Of a DNA stretch of 64,000 nucleotides, positions 49,834 through 57,913 are shown in pieces (positions within the stretch are counted from its first letter, which is position 1; each line of letters begins with the position of its first letter). This stretch comes from Cryobacterium luteum (GTDB lineage: Bacteria > Actinomycetota > Actinomycetes > Actinomycetales > Microbacteriaceae): positions 110,784-174,783 of the forward strand of contig NZ_FOCN01000007.1 in the NCBI RefSeq assembly GCF_900110125.1, given 5' to 3'. The position numbers were made by a program, and so were the translations under genes. The notes below the pieces were generated by a model. That model was not told the origin of the DNA and searched no databases. It saw nothing but the letters and a program-made list of their open reading frames with translations.

Positions 49834-51315
49834 ATGACAGTAATTACCGACGCGCGCACGCACGAATCCGAGTTGCTCGCTCGAGTGCCCGGCCAGCTTT
49901 ACATCAATGGCCAATGGATTGCCGCAACCGGCGGCCGCACCCTCGATGTCACCGATCCGGCCACCGGAAAGGTCATTAAGACCATCGCCGACGCGACCGT
50001 GGCGGACGGCGCTGCCGCCCTCGACGCCGCCGACGCAGCGCAAGCCGACTGGGCCGCGACCCCAGCCCGCGTGCGAGGCGAAATTCTGCGCCGAGCCTTC
50101 GACCTGCTGCAGGAACGCAAGCAGGAATTCGCCCTGCTCATGACCATTGAAATGGGCAAACCGCTACCCGAGGCGCTCGGTGAGGTCGCCTACGGCGGCG
50201 AATTCCTGCGCTGGTTCAGTGAAGAAGCCGTGCGCATCAGCGGCCGCTACGGTGCCAACCCCGAGGGTACCGGTCGCATGATCGTCACCCAACACCCGGT
50301 CGGCCCCTGCTTTCTGATCACCCCGTGGAACTTTCCGCTCGCCATGGCGACCCGCAAGATCGCCCCCGCGCTCGCCGCCGGCTGCACCGTCGTCGTCAAA
50401 CCTGCCGCGCTCACCCCGCTGACCACACTGCACTTCGTGGCCCTGCTCGAAGAGGCCGGCCTGCCTGCCGGCGTCGTCAACGTCATCACGACATCGCAGT
50501 CCGGTGCGGTCTCCGAACCGATCATCGCCGACCCCCGCCTCCGCAAGCTCAGCTTCACCGGGTCGACCGCAGTCGGCAAGTCGCTCATCAAGCTCTCCGC
50601 CGAGAACGTGCTGCGCACCTCGATGGAACTCGGCGGCAACGCCCCGTTCGTCGTCTTCGCCGACGCCGACCTCGACAAGGCCGTCGACGGTGCCATCATC
50701 GCCAAATTCCGCAACATCGGCCAGGCCTGCACCGCGGCCAACCGCTTCATCGTGCACGAGTCCGTCGCCGTGGAGTTCGCCCGCCGCGTCACCGAAAAGG
50801 TCGAGGCATTCCAGATTGGGCGCGGCACCGAAGCCGGCATCACCATCGGCCCGCTGATCGACGGCAAAGCCGTCGCCAAGGCGGATTCCCTCGTACAAGA
50901 CGCGGTTTCCCGCGGCGCGACCCTGCTCACCGGCGGCAACGCGATCGAGCGCGAGGGCACCTTCTACGCGCCGACCGTACTCACCGACGTCAGGCCGGGC
51001 AGCGACATCCTGCGCGACGAGATCTTCGGACCGGTGCTCGCAATCAGCACCTTCTCCGACGAAGCGGATGCCGTCCGCCTCGCCAACGACACCGAGTTCG
51101 GCCTGATCAGCTATGTGTTCACGACCGACCTCGCGCGCGGCCAGCGCATGATCGAGAAACTGCAGACCGGCATGATGGGCCTGAATACGGGCGTCGTCTC
51201 CAATGCAGCCGCCCCGTTCGGCGGCGTCAAGCAGTCCGGCCTGGGCCGCGAGGGCGGGCTCGAGGGCATCCAGGAATATCTCTCGACGAAGTACACGCTC
51301 ACGCCGGTGTCCTAG
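49834..51315 (+). CDS. NAD(P)-dependent succinate-semialdehyde-type dehydrogenase
   Basis: 493 aa ALDH. GGGAG precedes the ATG by five bases. TPWNFPLAMATRKIAPALAAG, FTGSTAVGKSL, catalytic Glu in SMELGGNAP, and catalytic Cys in NIGQACTAANRF are visible, and the end is SGLGREGGLEGIQEYLSTKY. The overall pattern is that of actinobacterial GabD-type enzymes. It could oxidise the succinate semialdehyde made by HpaI to succinate, although it is 12 kb away on the opposite strand. Sequence alone does not exclude another aldehyde. Confidence 0.88.
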   Translation: MTVITDARTHESELLARVPGQLYINGQWIAATGGRTLDVTDPATGKVIKTIADATVADGAAALDAADAAQADWAATPARVRGEILRRAFDLLQERKQEFALLMTIEMGKPLPEALGEVAYGGEFLRWFSEEAVRISGRYGANPEGTGRMIVTQHPVGPCFLITPWNFPLAMATRKIAPALAAGCTVVVKPAALTPLTTLHFVALLEEAGLPAGVVNVITTSQSGAVSEPIIADPRLRKLSFTGSTAVGKSLIKLSAENVLRTSMELGGNAPFVVFADADLDKAVDGAIIAKFRNIGQACTAANRFIVHESVAVEFARRVTEKVEAFQIGRGTEAGITIGPLIDGKAVAKADSLVQDAVSRGATLLTGGNAIEREGTFYAPTVLTDVRPGSDILRDEIFGPVLAISTFSDEADAVRLANDTEFGLISYVFTTDLARGQRMIEKLQTGMMGLNTGVVSNAAAPFGGVKQSGLGREGGLEGIQEYLSTKYTLTPVS

Positions 51316-51591
51316 CCAACACGACAGAGGGAGTTGGTCCGTGACCGCGCGGTGAATCGCGGCCGGGTGCATCCGTTTCGCTGTCGACGGGAGAACTAAC
51401 AGGTAAGTGGTTCGCGCTCGGAGGTCACGGCAGGCGACGTCGGGTTTGTGCTGTGGCCTTTCGCGGGCGGGAACCCGCCACCGAGTCGAAGGAAACTCAC
51501 TATGCTGGTGCGCGCGGAGGTAAACACTCGAGGGGTGTGGACGCCGCCACCCTGCCCGGTTCGTGTTTCGGCCCGAAGGACCCACCCCCAC

Positions 51592-52146
51592 GTGAGTGCA
51601 TTCACCGACGATGACGCGGCGCTGGCCGGCGCCTTTCGGGAGGGTGACGAGCGCGCCCTGGCTGCGGCCTACGCGCGCTGGGGTCCGCTGGTCTTCACGA
51701 TCGCGGTGCGCTCGCTCGCCAACGCGGCCGATGCTGAAGACGTCACCCAGAAAGTGTTCATTGCGGCGTGGCGCGGTCGTGCCGGGTTCGATTCGGGCCG
51801 CTCCCAGCTGCCGGCGTGGCTGATTGGCATCACCCGGCACGTGATTGCCGACACCCATGAAGCGCGAAGCCGACGGCGGCGGCTGGAGCAAGCGCTCGCG
51901 GCGACCATTCCGACCCAGCATGTTGACGACAGCATCAGCGTGGTCAATCGGGTGCTGGTCGGCGACGAAATCGACCGGCTCGAGCCGGTACCGCGTCAGG
52001 TGATGCGCCTGGCCCTCTTCGACGACCTCACCCAGGTGCAGATCGCCGACAACCTCGGTCTGCCGCTGGGCACGGTCAAGAGCCACATGCGGCGCAGCCT
52101 GACCCGCCTGCGCACCCGACTGGAGGTGTCTGATGACTCCTACTGA
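51592..52146 (+). CDS. ECF-type RNA polymerase sigma factor
   Basis: 184 aa. Region 2: [29 protein letters not shown]; region 4: [45 protein letters not shown]. The pattern is close to SigK/SigL-type ECF factors, which work with RskA-like anti-sigma proteins. The GTG start at 51592 has GAAGGA eleven bases upstream. The 3' end overlaps the anti-sigma gene by 14 bases, so the two are coupled. The 276 bases upstream hold no other gene I can see. Confidence 0.9.
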   Translation: MSAFTDDDAALAGAFREGDERALAAAYARWGPLVFTIAVRSLANAADAEDVTQKVFIAAWRGRAGFDSGRSQLPAWLIGITRHVIADTHEARSRRRRLEQALAATIPTQHVDDSISVVNRVLVGDEIDRLEPVPRQVMRLALFDDLTQVQIADNLGLPLGTVKSHMRRSLTRLRTRLEVSDDSY

Positions 52147-52947
52147 GGCCGCCCACCTCGAGGTCGCGCACATTGACGGTGCCCACATCGGAGCCGACGA
52201 TCTGCACCTGCTGGCGCTGGCCGAACAGGGCGCGAGCGCCCGGGAGTGCACCCACCTCGACTCCTGTGCTGCGTGCACCGAGGAATACCGCGCACTGCGA
52301 AACGTCGTGTACCTCGGCCGCGCGGCCGGGCCTGAACGATTGCTCACGCCGCCCGGGGGAGTCTGGGCCGGCATCCACGCAGCACTCGGACTGAGCGAGG
52401 CCGTGCGCCCAGCGCCCCCACCCCGACCGAGACGGATGCCGCAACCCGGCCGCAGGCATCCGCTATCGACGGCCTGGAGCCAGTCGCGGGCGGCCTGTCG
52501 TCCCGGCCCCGCCGACGCTGGGTGTCCATCGCGGCAGCCGCCGGCGTGGTCGGGCTGCTCGGCGGCATTGCCATCGGCGTCGCGACCACGACCGGAGGCG
52601 TGCCCCGGGAGCAGATCGTGGCCGAAGCTGCCCTCGACGCCCTGCCCGGGTGGACCGCAAGCGGATCGGCCCGGGTCGAGCAGACTCCCGACGGCCGTCG
52701 CGTCGTCGTCGTCGACCTCGATGCGCCGGCCGACACGAGCCTGCGCGAGGTCTGGCTGTTGAAAGCGGATGCGTCCGGCCTGGTCAGCATCGGATTCCTC
52801 GACGGCTCCACCGGCCGCTTCGCCCTCCCCGCGTCCGTCGATCTGGCCCAGTACCCCCTCGTGGACGTGTCGGCCGAACCCGCCGACGGCGACCCGGCGC
52901 ACTCCGGTGACTCCATCGTGCGCGGCGAACTGCACCCGGATACCTGA
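52133..52947 (+). pseudogene. RskA-like anti-sigma factor with a frameshift
   Basis: The first frame (from ATG 52133) gives the cytoplasmic domain with a zinc-finger-like ECTHLDSCAACTEEY, up to AALGLSEAV. The rest, a linker (APTPTETDAATRPQAS), one membrane segment (WVSIAAAAGVVGLLGGIAIG) and an RskA C-terminal domain (ALDALPGWTASGSARVE ... EVWLLKADASGLVSIG), is in the -1 frame and ends at 52947. The switch lies near 52405-52425 in a C-rich run. One missing base would explain it; a sequencing error or a -1 ribosomal slip are alternatives. Intact, the protein would hold the upstream sigma factor at the membrane. Confidence 0.8.
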
Positions 52948-53045
52948 CAAATATTTCCGGACGGTGCATCCGTAACCCGCCAGGCCGGGGAAGTTGTTAC
53001 CGAGGGAGGCAAAGCGGCCTTCCGTAACGACCCATGGAGGTAGCA

Positions 53046-54356
53046 ATGCGCAAGTCCATCGCCGTCGGAGTATCCGCCGGTCTCCTCATCGCTCTCGCCG
53101 GGCTCGCGCCGGCGCAGGCGGCCGTACCCGCGGCATCCGCTGCGCCGGGTACCGCGTCGGTGTCCGTGCTGCACGCCATTCCCGGCCTGACCCTCGACAT
53201 CTCGATCGACGGCCGCGTCGTCATCGACGACTTCGAGCCGGGCACCCTGCTCGGCCCGCTGAAAATCGCGGCCGGCACCCACACCGTCGACATCTCGGCT
53301 TCCAACCCCCTCGAGATCGGCGGTAGCGCCAACGGATCCCCGACGGCGAGCATCGCCCTGAACGGCGGGGCCACCGTGACCGTCACGGCCGGGCGCAGCT
53401 TCACGGCCGTCGCCCACCTCACCGACGCCGGCGTGCCCACCGCCACCCTGTTCAACGATGACACCACGCCGCTGGCTGCAGGGCAGGGCCGCCTCACGGT
53501 GCGTCACGTAGCGGCGGCACCCGCCGTCGACGTTCTCGCGAACGGCGCCGGCGCCGTCGCCGGCCTGACCAACCCGTCGGAGGCGGTGCTCGACCTGCCG
53601 GTCGGTACGATCAGCGCCGTTGTGGCCGCCGCCGGAACCACCGCGCCGTTGCTCGGCCCGGCCGACGTCACGATCGCACCGCGCACCAACACGGTCGTCT
53701 ACGCCTGGGGCAGCCTCGCCGACGGCAACCTCGCCCTGTTCGTGCAGACGGTGCGCACGCGGGCCGCTGCGCCGGCATCCGTTTCGGTGCTGCACGCCAT
53801 TCCGGGCGTCATGGTCGACGTGTACGTCGACGGCACGTTGGTCATCAACGACTTTGAACCCGGCACCCTCACGAAGACGTTCCGCATTCCGGCCGGCAGC
53901 TATTCCCTCGCCATCACCGCAGCGGATGCCGCCGACGCGAGCGCCCCCGTGATCGGTCCGGTCGACCTCGCGGTCGCGTCCGGCCTGAACTACACCGCGG
54001 TGGCCCACCTGAGCGAGGCGGGAGCTCCGACCGCCGCCTTGTTCACGAACGACACGTCGGCACCCGGCGACGGGCAGGGCCGCCTGACGGTGCGCCACGT
54101 GGCAGCAGCGCCGGCCGTTGACGTGCTCGCTGACGGCGTGCCGGCCATCACCGGCCTGACCAACCCGAACGAGTCCGTGCTCGTGCTGCCGGTCGGTACC
54201 ATCTCGGCCGCGGTTGCCGCTGCCGGTACCACGGCGGCGCTCATCGGCCCGGCCGACGTGGCCATCGCCGCGAGCACCAACACGATCGTGTATGCCTGGG
54301 GCAGCCTTGCCGACGGAACCCTGGCGCTGGCCGTGCAGACGGTGCCCACCCGGTAG
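53046..54356 (+). CDS. secreted protein with two DUF4397 repeats
   Basis: 436 aa. GGAGG precedes the ATG by five bases. A signal peptide (residues 1-~30, ending AQAA) directs export. Two homologous halves follow, residues ~40-240 and ~245-436. Each begins SVSVLHAIPG, has a V-I-DFEPGTL motif, a GRLTVRHVAAAPAVDVLA centre, and closes with VYAWGSLADG. These are DUF4397 domains found in actinobacterial surface proteins of unknown role. It lies 99 bases after the sigma/anti-sigma pair and is probably the main target of that sigma factor. Confidence 0.88.
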   Translation: MRKSIAVGVSAGLLIALAGLAPAQAAVPAASAAPGTASVSVLHAIPGLTLDISIDGRVVIDDFEPGTLLGPLKIAAGTHTVDISASNPLEIGGSANGSPTASIALNGGATVTVTAGRSFTAVAHLTDAGVPTATLFNDDTTPLAAGQGRLTVRHVAAAPAVDVLANGAGAVAGLTNPSEAVLDLPVGTISAVVAAAGTTAPLLGPADVTIAPRTNTVVYAWGSLADGNLALFVQTVRTRAAAPASVSVLHAIPGVMVDVYVDGTLVINDFEPGTLTKTFRIPAGSYSLAITAADAADASAPVIGPVDLAVASGLNYTAVAHLSEAGAPTAALFTNDTSAPGDGQGRLTVRHVAAAPAVDVLADGVPAITGLTNPNESVLVLPVGTISAAVAAAGTTAALIGPADVAIAASTNTIVYAWGSLADGTLALAVQTVPTR

Positions 54357-54394
54357 CTTCAGCCCCCGAAGTCGGGTCACATGACACTCGCCGG

Positions 54395-54488
54395 GGACTA
54401 ATTCAGGAAATCCAGCTGGGTGCATCTGTCGTGCCGGGTGTTTCCGGGCGTGTCGGATGCCGGCGCCGCCAGTTTTCCTGAATTGGCC
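54395..54488. repeat. palindromic intergenic element, copy B
   Basis: GGACTAATTCAGGAAA (from 54395) and TTTTCCTGAATTGGCC (to 54488) are near-perfect terminal inverted repeats. The interior shares GTGCATC, GTGTTTCCGGGCG and GCCGGCGCCG with copy C, 90 bases further on. Confidence 0.85.
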
Positions 54489-54576
54489 CCCGATGGGCCG
54501 GATGACGGAGTTCGTGACACGACCCACACTCGGCCGCTAGAGCCGTTCGGGTCTGTGTTTACCCGCCCGCTCCAGT

Positions 54577-54669
54577 GGCTAATTCAGGAAATCCCGCTGT
54601 GTGCATCCGCCGTGCCGCGTGTTTCCGGGCGCGGCGGCTGCCGGCGCCGGAAGTTTTCCTGAATTAGCC
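54577..54669. repeat. palindromic intergenic element, copy C
   Basis: GGCTAATTCAGGAAA (54577-54591) and its inverted form (54655-54669) bound a 93-bp element like copies A and B. The termini are perfect here, suggesting it is the most intact copy. Copies B and C are in the same orientation. Confidence 0.85.
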
Positions 54670-54678
54670 CCCACACTG

Positions 54679-54760
54679 AGCCGGGGGAGCCGGGGGAGCC
54701 GGGGGAGGCCGGGGGACGCGGGGGAGGCAGGGGGACGCGCGGGAGGCAGGCGGCGGGGCG
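54679..54760 (+). repeat. G-rich tandem repeat with G-quadruplex potential
   Basis: AGCCGGGGG occurs three times exactly at 54679-54705, then decays over further units to about 54760. At least six runs of four or five G occur within 60 bases on the plus strand. The tract ends just upstream of the -10 box of the trmH-like gene, so a folded structure could affect that promoter. Confidence 0.8.
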
Positions 54761-54765
54761 CTGGC

Positions 54766-54777
54766 TAGACTTTGCGG
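54766..54777 (+). promoter_or_regulatory. -10 box of a probable leaderless promoter
   Basis: TAGACT (54766-54771), six bases, then the ATG at 54778. No Shine-Dalgarno sequence. Confidence 0.55.
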
Positions 54778-55584
54778 ATGCCCCTGATCGCGATCGACGA
54801 CCTGAGCGATGCCCGACTGGTCGACTACGCCCACCTCACCGATGTGGCCCTCAAGAAGGCCCGCGGCACCGAACACGGGCTGTACATCGCCGAATCGGCC
54901 CTCGTGCTGGAGCGGGCCCTGCGCGCCGGTCATATTCCGCGGTCGGTGCTCGCTCTCGGCAATACCGCCGATGAGGCGCTCGCGGTGCTCGGCGATTACG
55001 CGGCCGCAGTGCCGGTGTTCGTCGGTCCCGGCGAGCTGCTGGCCGACCTCACCGGCTACATTCTGCACCGCGGCCTCATCGCCTCAATGAACCGGCCAGA
55101 GCTGCCCGACGCGGACGCCCTGCTGGCCGGTGCCAGCCGCATCGTCATCCTTGAAAACGTGGCCGACCCTACCAATGTCGGCGCCATTTTTCGCTCGGCC
55201 GGCGCCATCGGAGCGGATGCGATCCTGATCACGCCGCGCTGCTCCGACCCGTTCTACCGCCGGGCCATCCGGGTGTCGATGGGGACCGTGCTGCAGGTGC
55301 CGTGGACCCGGGTCGGCGACTGGACCGAGACCCGCGCCCTGCTCACCCGGCACGGATTCCAGGTGGCCGCCCTCGCTCTAACGCCCGACGCGGTCAGCCT
55401 GCGCGACTTCGACGGCACCCGGCATGAGCGCCTGGCCCTTTTGCTCGGCGCCGAGGGTGAGGGGCTCACTCCGGAGGCGCTCGCCGCGTCGGACAGTGTG
55501 GTGCAGATTCCGATGAAGCACGGCATCGACTCGCTCAACGTTGCCGCGGCGAGTGCCGTCGCGATGTGGGCGCTGTCCGGGTAG
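54778..55584 (+). CDS. TrmH/SpoU-family RNA 2'-O-methyltransferase
   Basis: 268 aa, SPOUT fold. The knot motifs are IVILENVADPTNVGAIFRSAGAIGADAILI (motif 1 with N-x-G-x-x-x-R), ALLLGAEGEGLTPEALAASD (motif 2) and VQIPMKHGIDSLNVAAASAVAMWAL (motif 3). The N-terminal part (YAHLTDVALKKARGTEHGLYIAE) is an RNA-binding region. It methylates a ribose in rRNA or tRNA; which one cannot be told. Leaderless start. Confidence 0.92.
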   Translation: MPLIAIDDLSDARLVDYAHLTDVALKKARGTEHGLYIAESALVLERALRAGHIPRSVLALGNTADEALAVLGDYAAAVPVFVGPGELLADLTGYILHRGLIASMNRPELPDADALLAGASRIVILENVADPTNVGAIFRSAGAIGADAILITPRCSDPFYRRAIRVSMGTVLQVPWTRVGDWTETRALLTRHGFQVAALALTPDAVSLRDFDGTRHERLALLLGAEGEGLTPEALAASDSVVQIPMKHGIDSLNVAAASAVAMWALSG

Positions 55585-55613
55585 CGCTTTCTGACACCCC
55601 GACCCCGCGGGCC

Positions 55614-55625
55614 TAGGCTGGGGTC
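55614..55625 (+). promoter_or_regulatory. -10 box of a probable leaderless promoter
   Basis: TAGGCT (55614-55619), six bases, then the ATG of the thiolase at 55626. Confidence 0.55.
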
Positions 55626-56810
55626 ATGAGCAATGAAGCTGTCATCATCGACGTTCTGCGCACCCCGTCGGGCCGCGGTAAGCCTGGCGGAGCCCTCGAC
55701 GGCATCCATCCGGCCGACCTGCTGGCCACCGTGCTGCGCGAACTGGTCAGCCGCAACAACCTCGATCCGGCGCTCGTTGACGACGTGATCGGCGGCTGCG
55801 TCAGCCAGGTCGGCGAGCAGAGCAACAACGTGACGCGTACCGCCCTGCTGAGCGCCGGATTCCCGGACACCGTTCCCGGCACCACGATCGATCGGCAGTG
55901 CGGCTCCAGCCAGCAGGCCACCGCCTTCGCCGCCCAGGCCGTGATGAGCGGCAGCGCCGACGTGGTTATCGCGTGCGGCGTCGAGTCGATGAGTCGGGTG
56001 CCGCTCGGGTCATCGACCGGCACCCAGGACCCATTCGGCACCCTCATGCACGAGCGCTACCCCGACGGCCTCGTCAACCAGGGCGTCTCCGCCGAACTCA
56101 TTAACCAGAAATGGAACCTCGGCCGCGACGCTCTCGACAACTATGCGGCCCGCTCGCACCGGCTCGCCGCGGCGGCGGCCGACCGCGACGACTTCGGTGG
56201 CGAAATCGTGGCCGTCACCCGAACGGACGGCACCGTCGTGAGTGAGGACGAGACCATCCGCGCCGGCACCTCGCATGCCTCACTCGCCGGCCTGCGCCCC
56301 GCGTTTCGCACCGACGCCCTCGCAGCCCGGTTTCCGAAACTCGGCTGGCACGTCACTGCCGGCAACTCGTCACCGCTGACCGACGGCGCCTCGGCCACCC
56401 TGATCATGAGCGCCGGGCGGGCCGCGCAGCTCGGCCTCAACCCGCGGGCCCGTTTTCACAGCTTCACCGTGGTGGGCAGCGACCCGCTGCTCATGCTGAC
56501 CGGTGTTATTCCGGCGACCCAGCGCATCCTCTCGCGGGCCGGGCTCGGCATCGACGACATCGACGCCTACGAGATCAACGAAGCGTTCGCGAGCGTGCCG
56601 CTGGCCTGGCTGCGCGAGCTGCATGCCGACCCCGACTGCCTCAACCCGCGCGGCGGCGCCATCGCCCTCGGCCACGCGCTCGGTTCCTCGGGTACCCGAC
56701 TGCTCGGCACCCTGCTCAATCACCTCGAGATGACCGGCGGCCGGTGGGGCCTGCAAGCCATGTGTGAGGGCGGCGGCATGGCCAACGCCACATTGATCGA
56801 GAGGCTCTGA
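55626..56810 (+). CDS. acetyl-CoA acetyltransferase (thiolase family)
   Basis: 394 aa. The acylated Cys is Cys92 in IDRQCGSSQQA; GGAIALGHALGSSGTRL holds the catalytic His, and MCEGGGMANATLIE the second Cys. It cleaves or condenses acyl-CoA, probably in fatty-acid or side-chain beta-oxidation. It overlaps by one base (TGATG) with a 3-hydroxyacyl-CoA dehydrogenase gene, giving the last two steps of a beta-oxidation cycle in one transcript. Chain-length preference is not visible. Confidence 0.92.
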   Translation: MSNEAVIIDVLRTPSGRGKPGGALDGIHPADLLATVLRELVSRNNLDPALVDDVIGGCVSQVGEQSNNVTRTALLSAGFPDTVPGTTIDRQCGSSQQATAFAAQAVMSGSADVVIACGVESMSRVPLGSSTGTQDPFGTLMHERYPDGLVNQGVSAELINQKWNLGRDALDNYAARSHRLAAAAADRDDFGGEIVAVTRTDGTVVSEDETIRAGTSHASLAGLRPAFRTDALAARFPKLGWHVTAGNSSPLTDGASATLIMSAGRAAQLGLNPRARFHSFTVVGSDPLLMLTGVIPATQRILSRAGLGIDDIDAYEINEAFASVPLAWLRELHADPDCLNPRGGAIALGHALGSSGTRLLGTLLNHLEMTGGRWGLQAMCEGGGMANATLIERL

Positions 56811-57592
56811 TGAACATAGACGGATGCTCCGCGCTCATTACCGGAGGCGCCTCCGGCCTCGGCCTGGCCTGCGTTCGCACGCTGCACGAGGCCGGGGCCT
56901 CCGTCGTGCTCCTCGACCTGCCGGGCGCTCCCGGCGAGCTGATCGCCGCAGCGCTCGGCGACCGGGCCCGGTACGTGGCCGGCGATGTGACAAGCGCCGG
57001 CGACGTGCAAACCGCCGTCGACGCCGCGGTGGCATTGGCGCCGCTGCGTATCGTGGTCAATTGCGCCGGCATTGCGCCCGGCGCCCGCACGATCGGCCGC
57101 GACGGCCCGCTGCCGCTTGAAGATTTCGAACGGGCCATACGCATCAACCTCGTGGGCACCTTCAACGTCGTGCGCCTGGCCGCTGCGGCGATGCAGCGCA
57201 CCGAACCCCGCGGTGACCCGGGTCGGCACGGCGGCGCCGAACGCGGCGTCATCGTCAATACCGCCTCGGTCGCCGCGTTCGACGGGCAGATCGGGCAGGC
57301 AGCGTACGCCGCGTCCAAGGGCGGCGTGGCCGCGATGACCCTGCCGCTCGCCCGCGAATTCGCGCAGAGCCTGATTCGGGTGGTGTCGATTGCGCCCGGA
57401 ATCTTTGACACTCCCATGTTGCAGGGCCTGCCGCAGCCGGTGCGCGATTCGCTGGGCGGCCAGGTGCCGCATCCGTCCCGCTTGGGCGACCCCGAGGAAT
57501 TCGCATTCCTGGTGCGGCATATAGTCGAGAATCCCATGCTCAATGGGGAAACTATCCGTCTGGACGGGGCGATTCGAATGCAGCCGAAGTAG
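56810..57592 (+). CDS. short-chain 3-hydroxyacyl-CoA dehydrogenase (SDR, HSD10-like)
   Basis: 260 aa SDR. The cofactor motif is ITGGASGLGLACVRTL near residues 10-25; NCAGIAPG is the NAG motif. Catalysis uses Ser in VNTASVAAFDGQ and Tyr-x-x-x-Lys in AAYAASKGG. FDTPMLQGLPQ and HPSRLGDPEEFAFLVRHIVE are typical of the 3-hydroxyacyl-CoA dehydrogenase type II group. It pairs with the thiolase immediately upstream. Confidence 0.9.
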   Translation: MNIDGCSALITGGASGLGLACVRTLHEAGASVVLLDLPGAPGELIAAALGDRARYVAGDVTSAGDVQTAVDAAVALAPLRIVVNCAGIAPGARTIGRDGPLPLEDFERAIRINLVGTFNVVRLAAAAMQRTEPRGDPGRHGGAERGVIVNTASVAAFDGQIGQAAYAASKGGVAAMTLPLAREFAQSLIRVVSIAPGIFDTPMLQGLPQPVRDSLGGQVPHPSRLGDPEEFAFLVRHIVENPMLNGETIRLDGAIRMQPK

Positions 57593-57597
57593 GACTG

Positions 57598-57609
57598 TAG
57601 GGTCGAGGT
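57598..57609 (+). promoter_or_regulatory. -10 box of a probable leaderless promoter
   Basis: TAGGGT (57598-57603), six bases, then the ATG at 57610. Confidence 0.5.
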
Positions 57610-57909
57610 ATGGCAGTCATCTTCGGTACGATCCTTGTTCTGGCCGGGTTCGCCTGCGGCATCTTCGGTGTTCTGTCCGTGGCCTGGGCAAACCCAACGG
57701 CTTCGCTGCCCCTGTTCACCAGCCCGCCCAGCCGGCCGCGGGCATCCGTTCTGCTGAACGTCGGAGCCGTCGCGCTGGTCATCTGGGGAGCCAACCTCAT
57801 GACGCCCGACATTGGCGCCTGGGCTTTCGTGCTGCTCATCGCGGCCGTACTGGTTCCGTTCATTGTCATTCGCACCTGGCACAACCGGCGGGTCGCCGCG
57901 CGGGCCTAA
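57610..57909 (+). CDS. small membrane protein, 99 aa
   Basis: Three hydrophobic segments: residues 2-27 (VIFGTILVLAGFACGIFGVLSVAW), 46-63 and 67-88, ending in a basic tail (RTWHNRRVAARA). No family recognised. The start fits a leaderless promoter within 18 bases of the previous gene. It is convergent with aguA, four bases from its stop codon. Confidence 0.6.
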   Translation: MAVIFGTILVLAGFACGIFGVLSVAWANPTASLPLFTSPPSRPRASVLLNVGAVALVIWGANLMTPDIGAWAFVLLIAAVLVPFIVIRTWHNRRVAARA

Positions 57910-57913
57910 TCGG

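Noticed and set aside
50164..53046. A 960-codon open frame on the minus strand across the dehydrogenase, sigma and anti-sigma genes
   Set aside because: It is the antisense of well-supported genes; high GC removes stop codons from complementary frames. Its translation is low-complexity Arg/Gly/Asp-rich and has no domain.
54395..54760. CRISPR array or direct-repeat array
   Set aside because: The repeats are palindromic elements and a G-rich tract without regular unique spacers; no cas genes are in the window.
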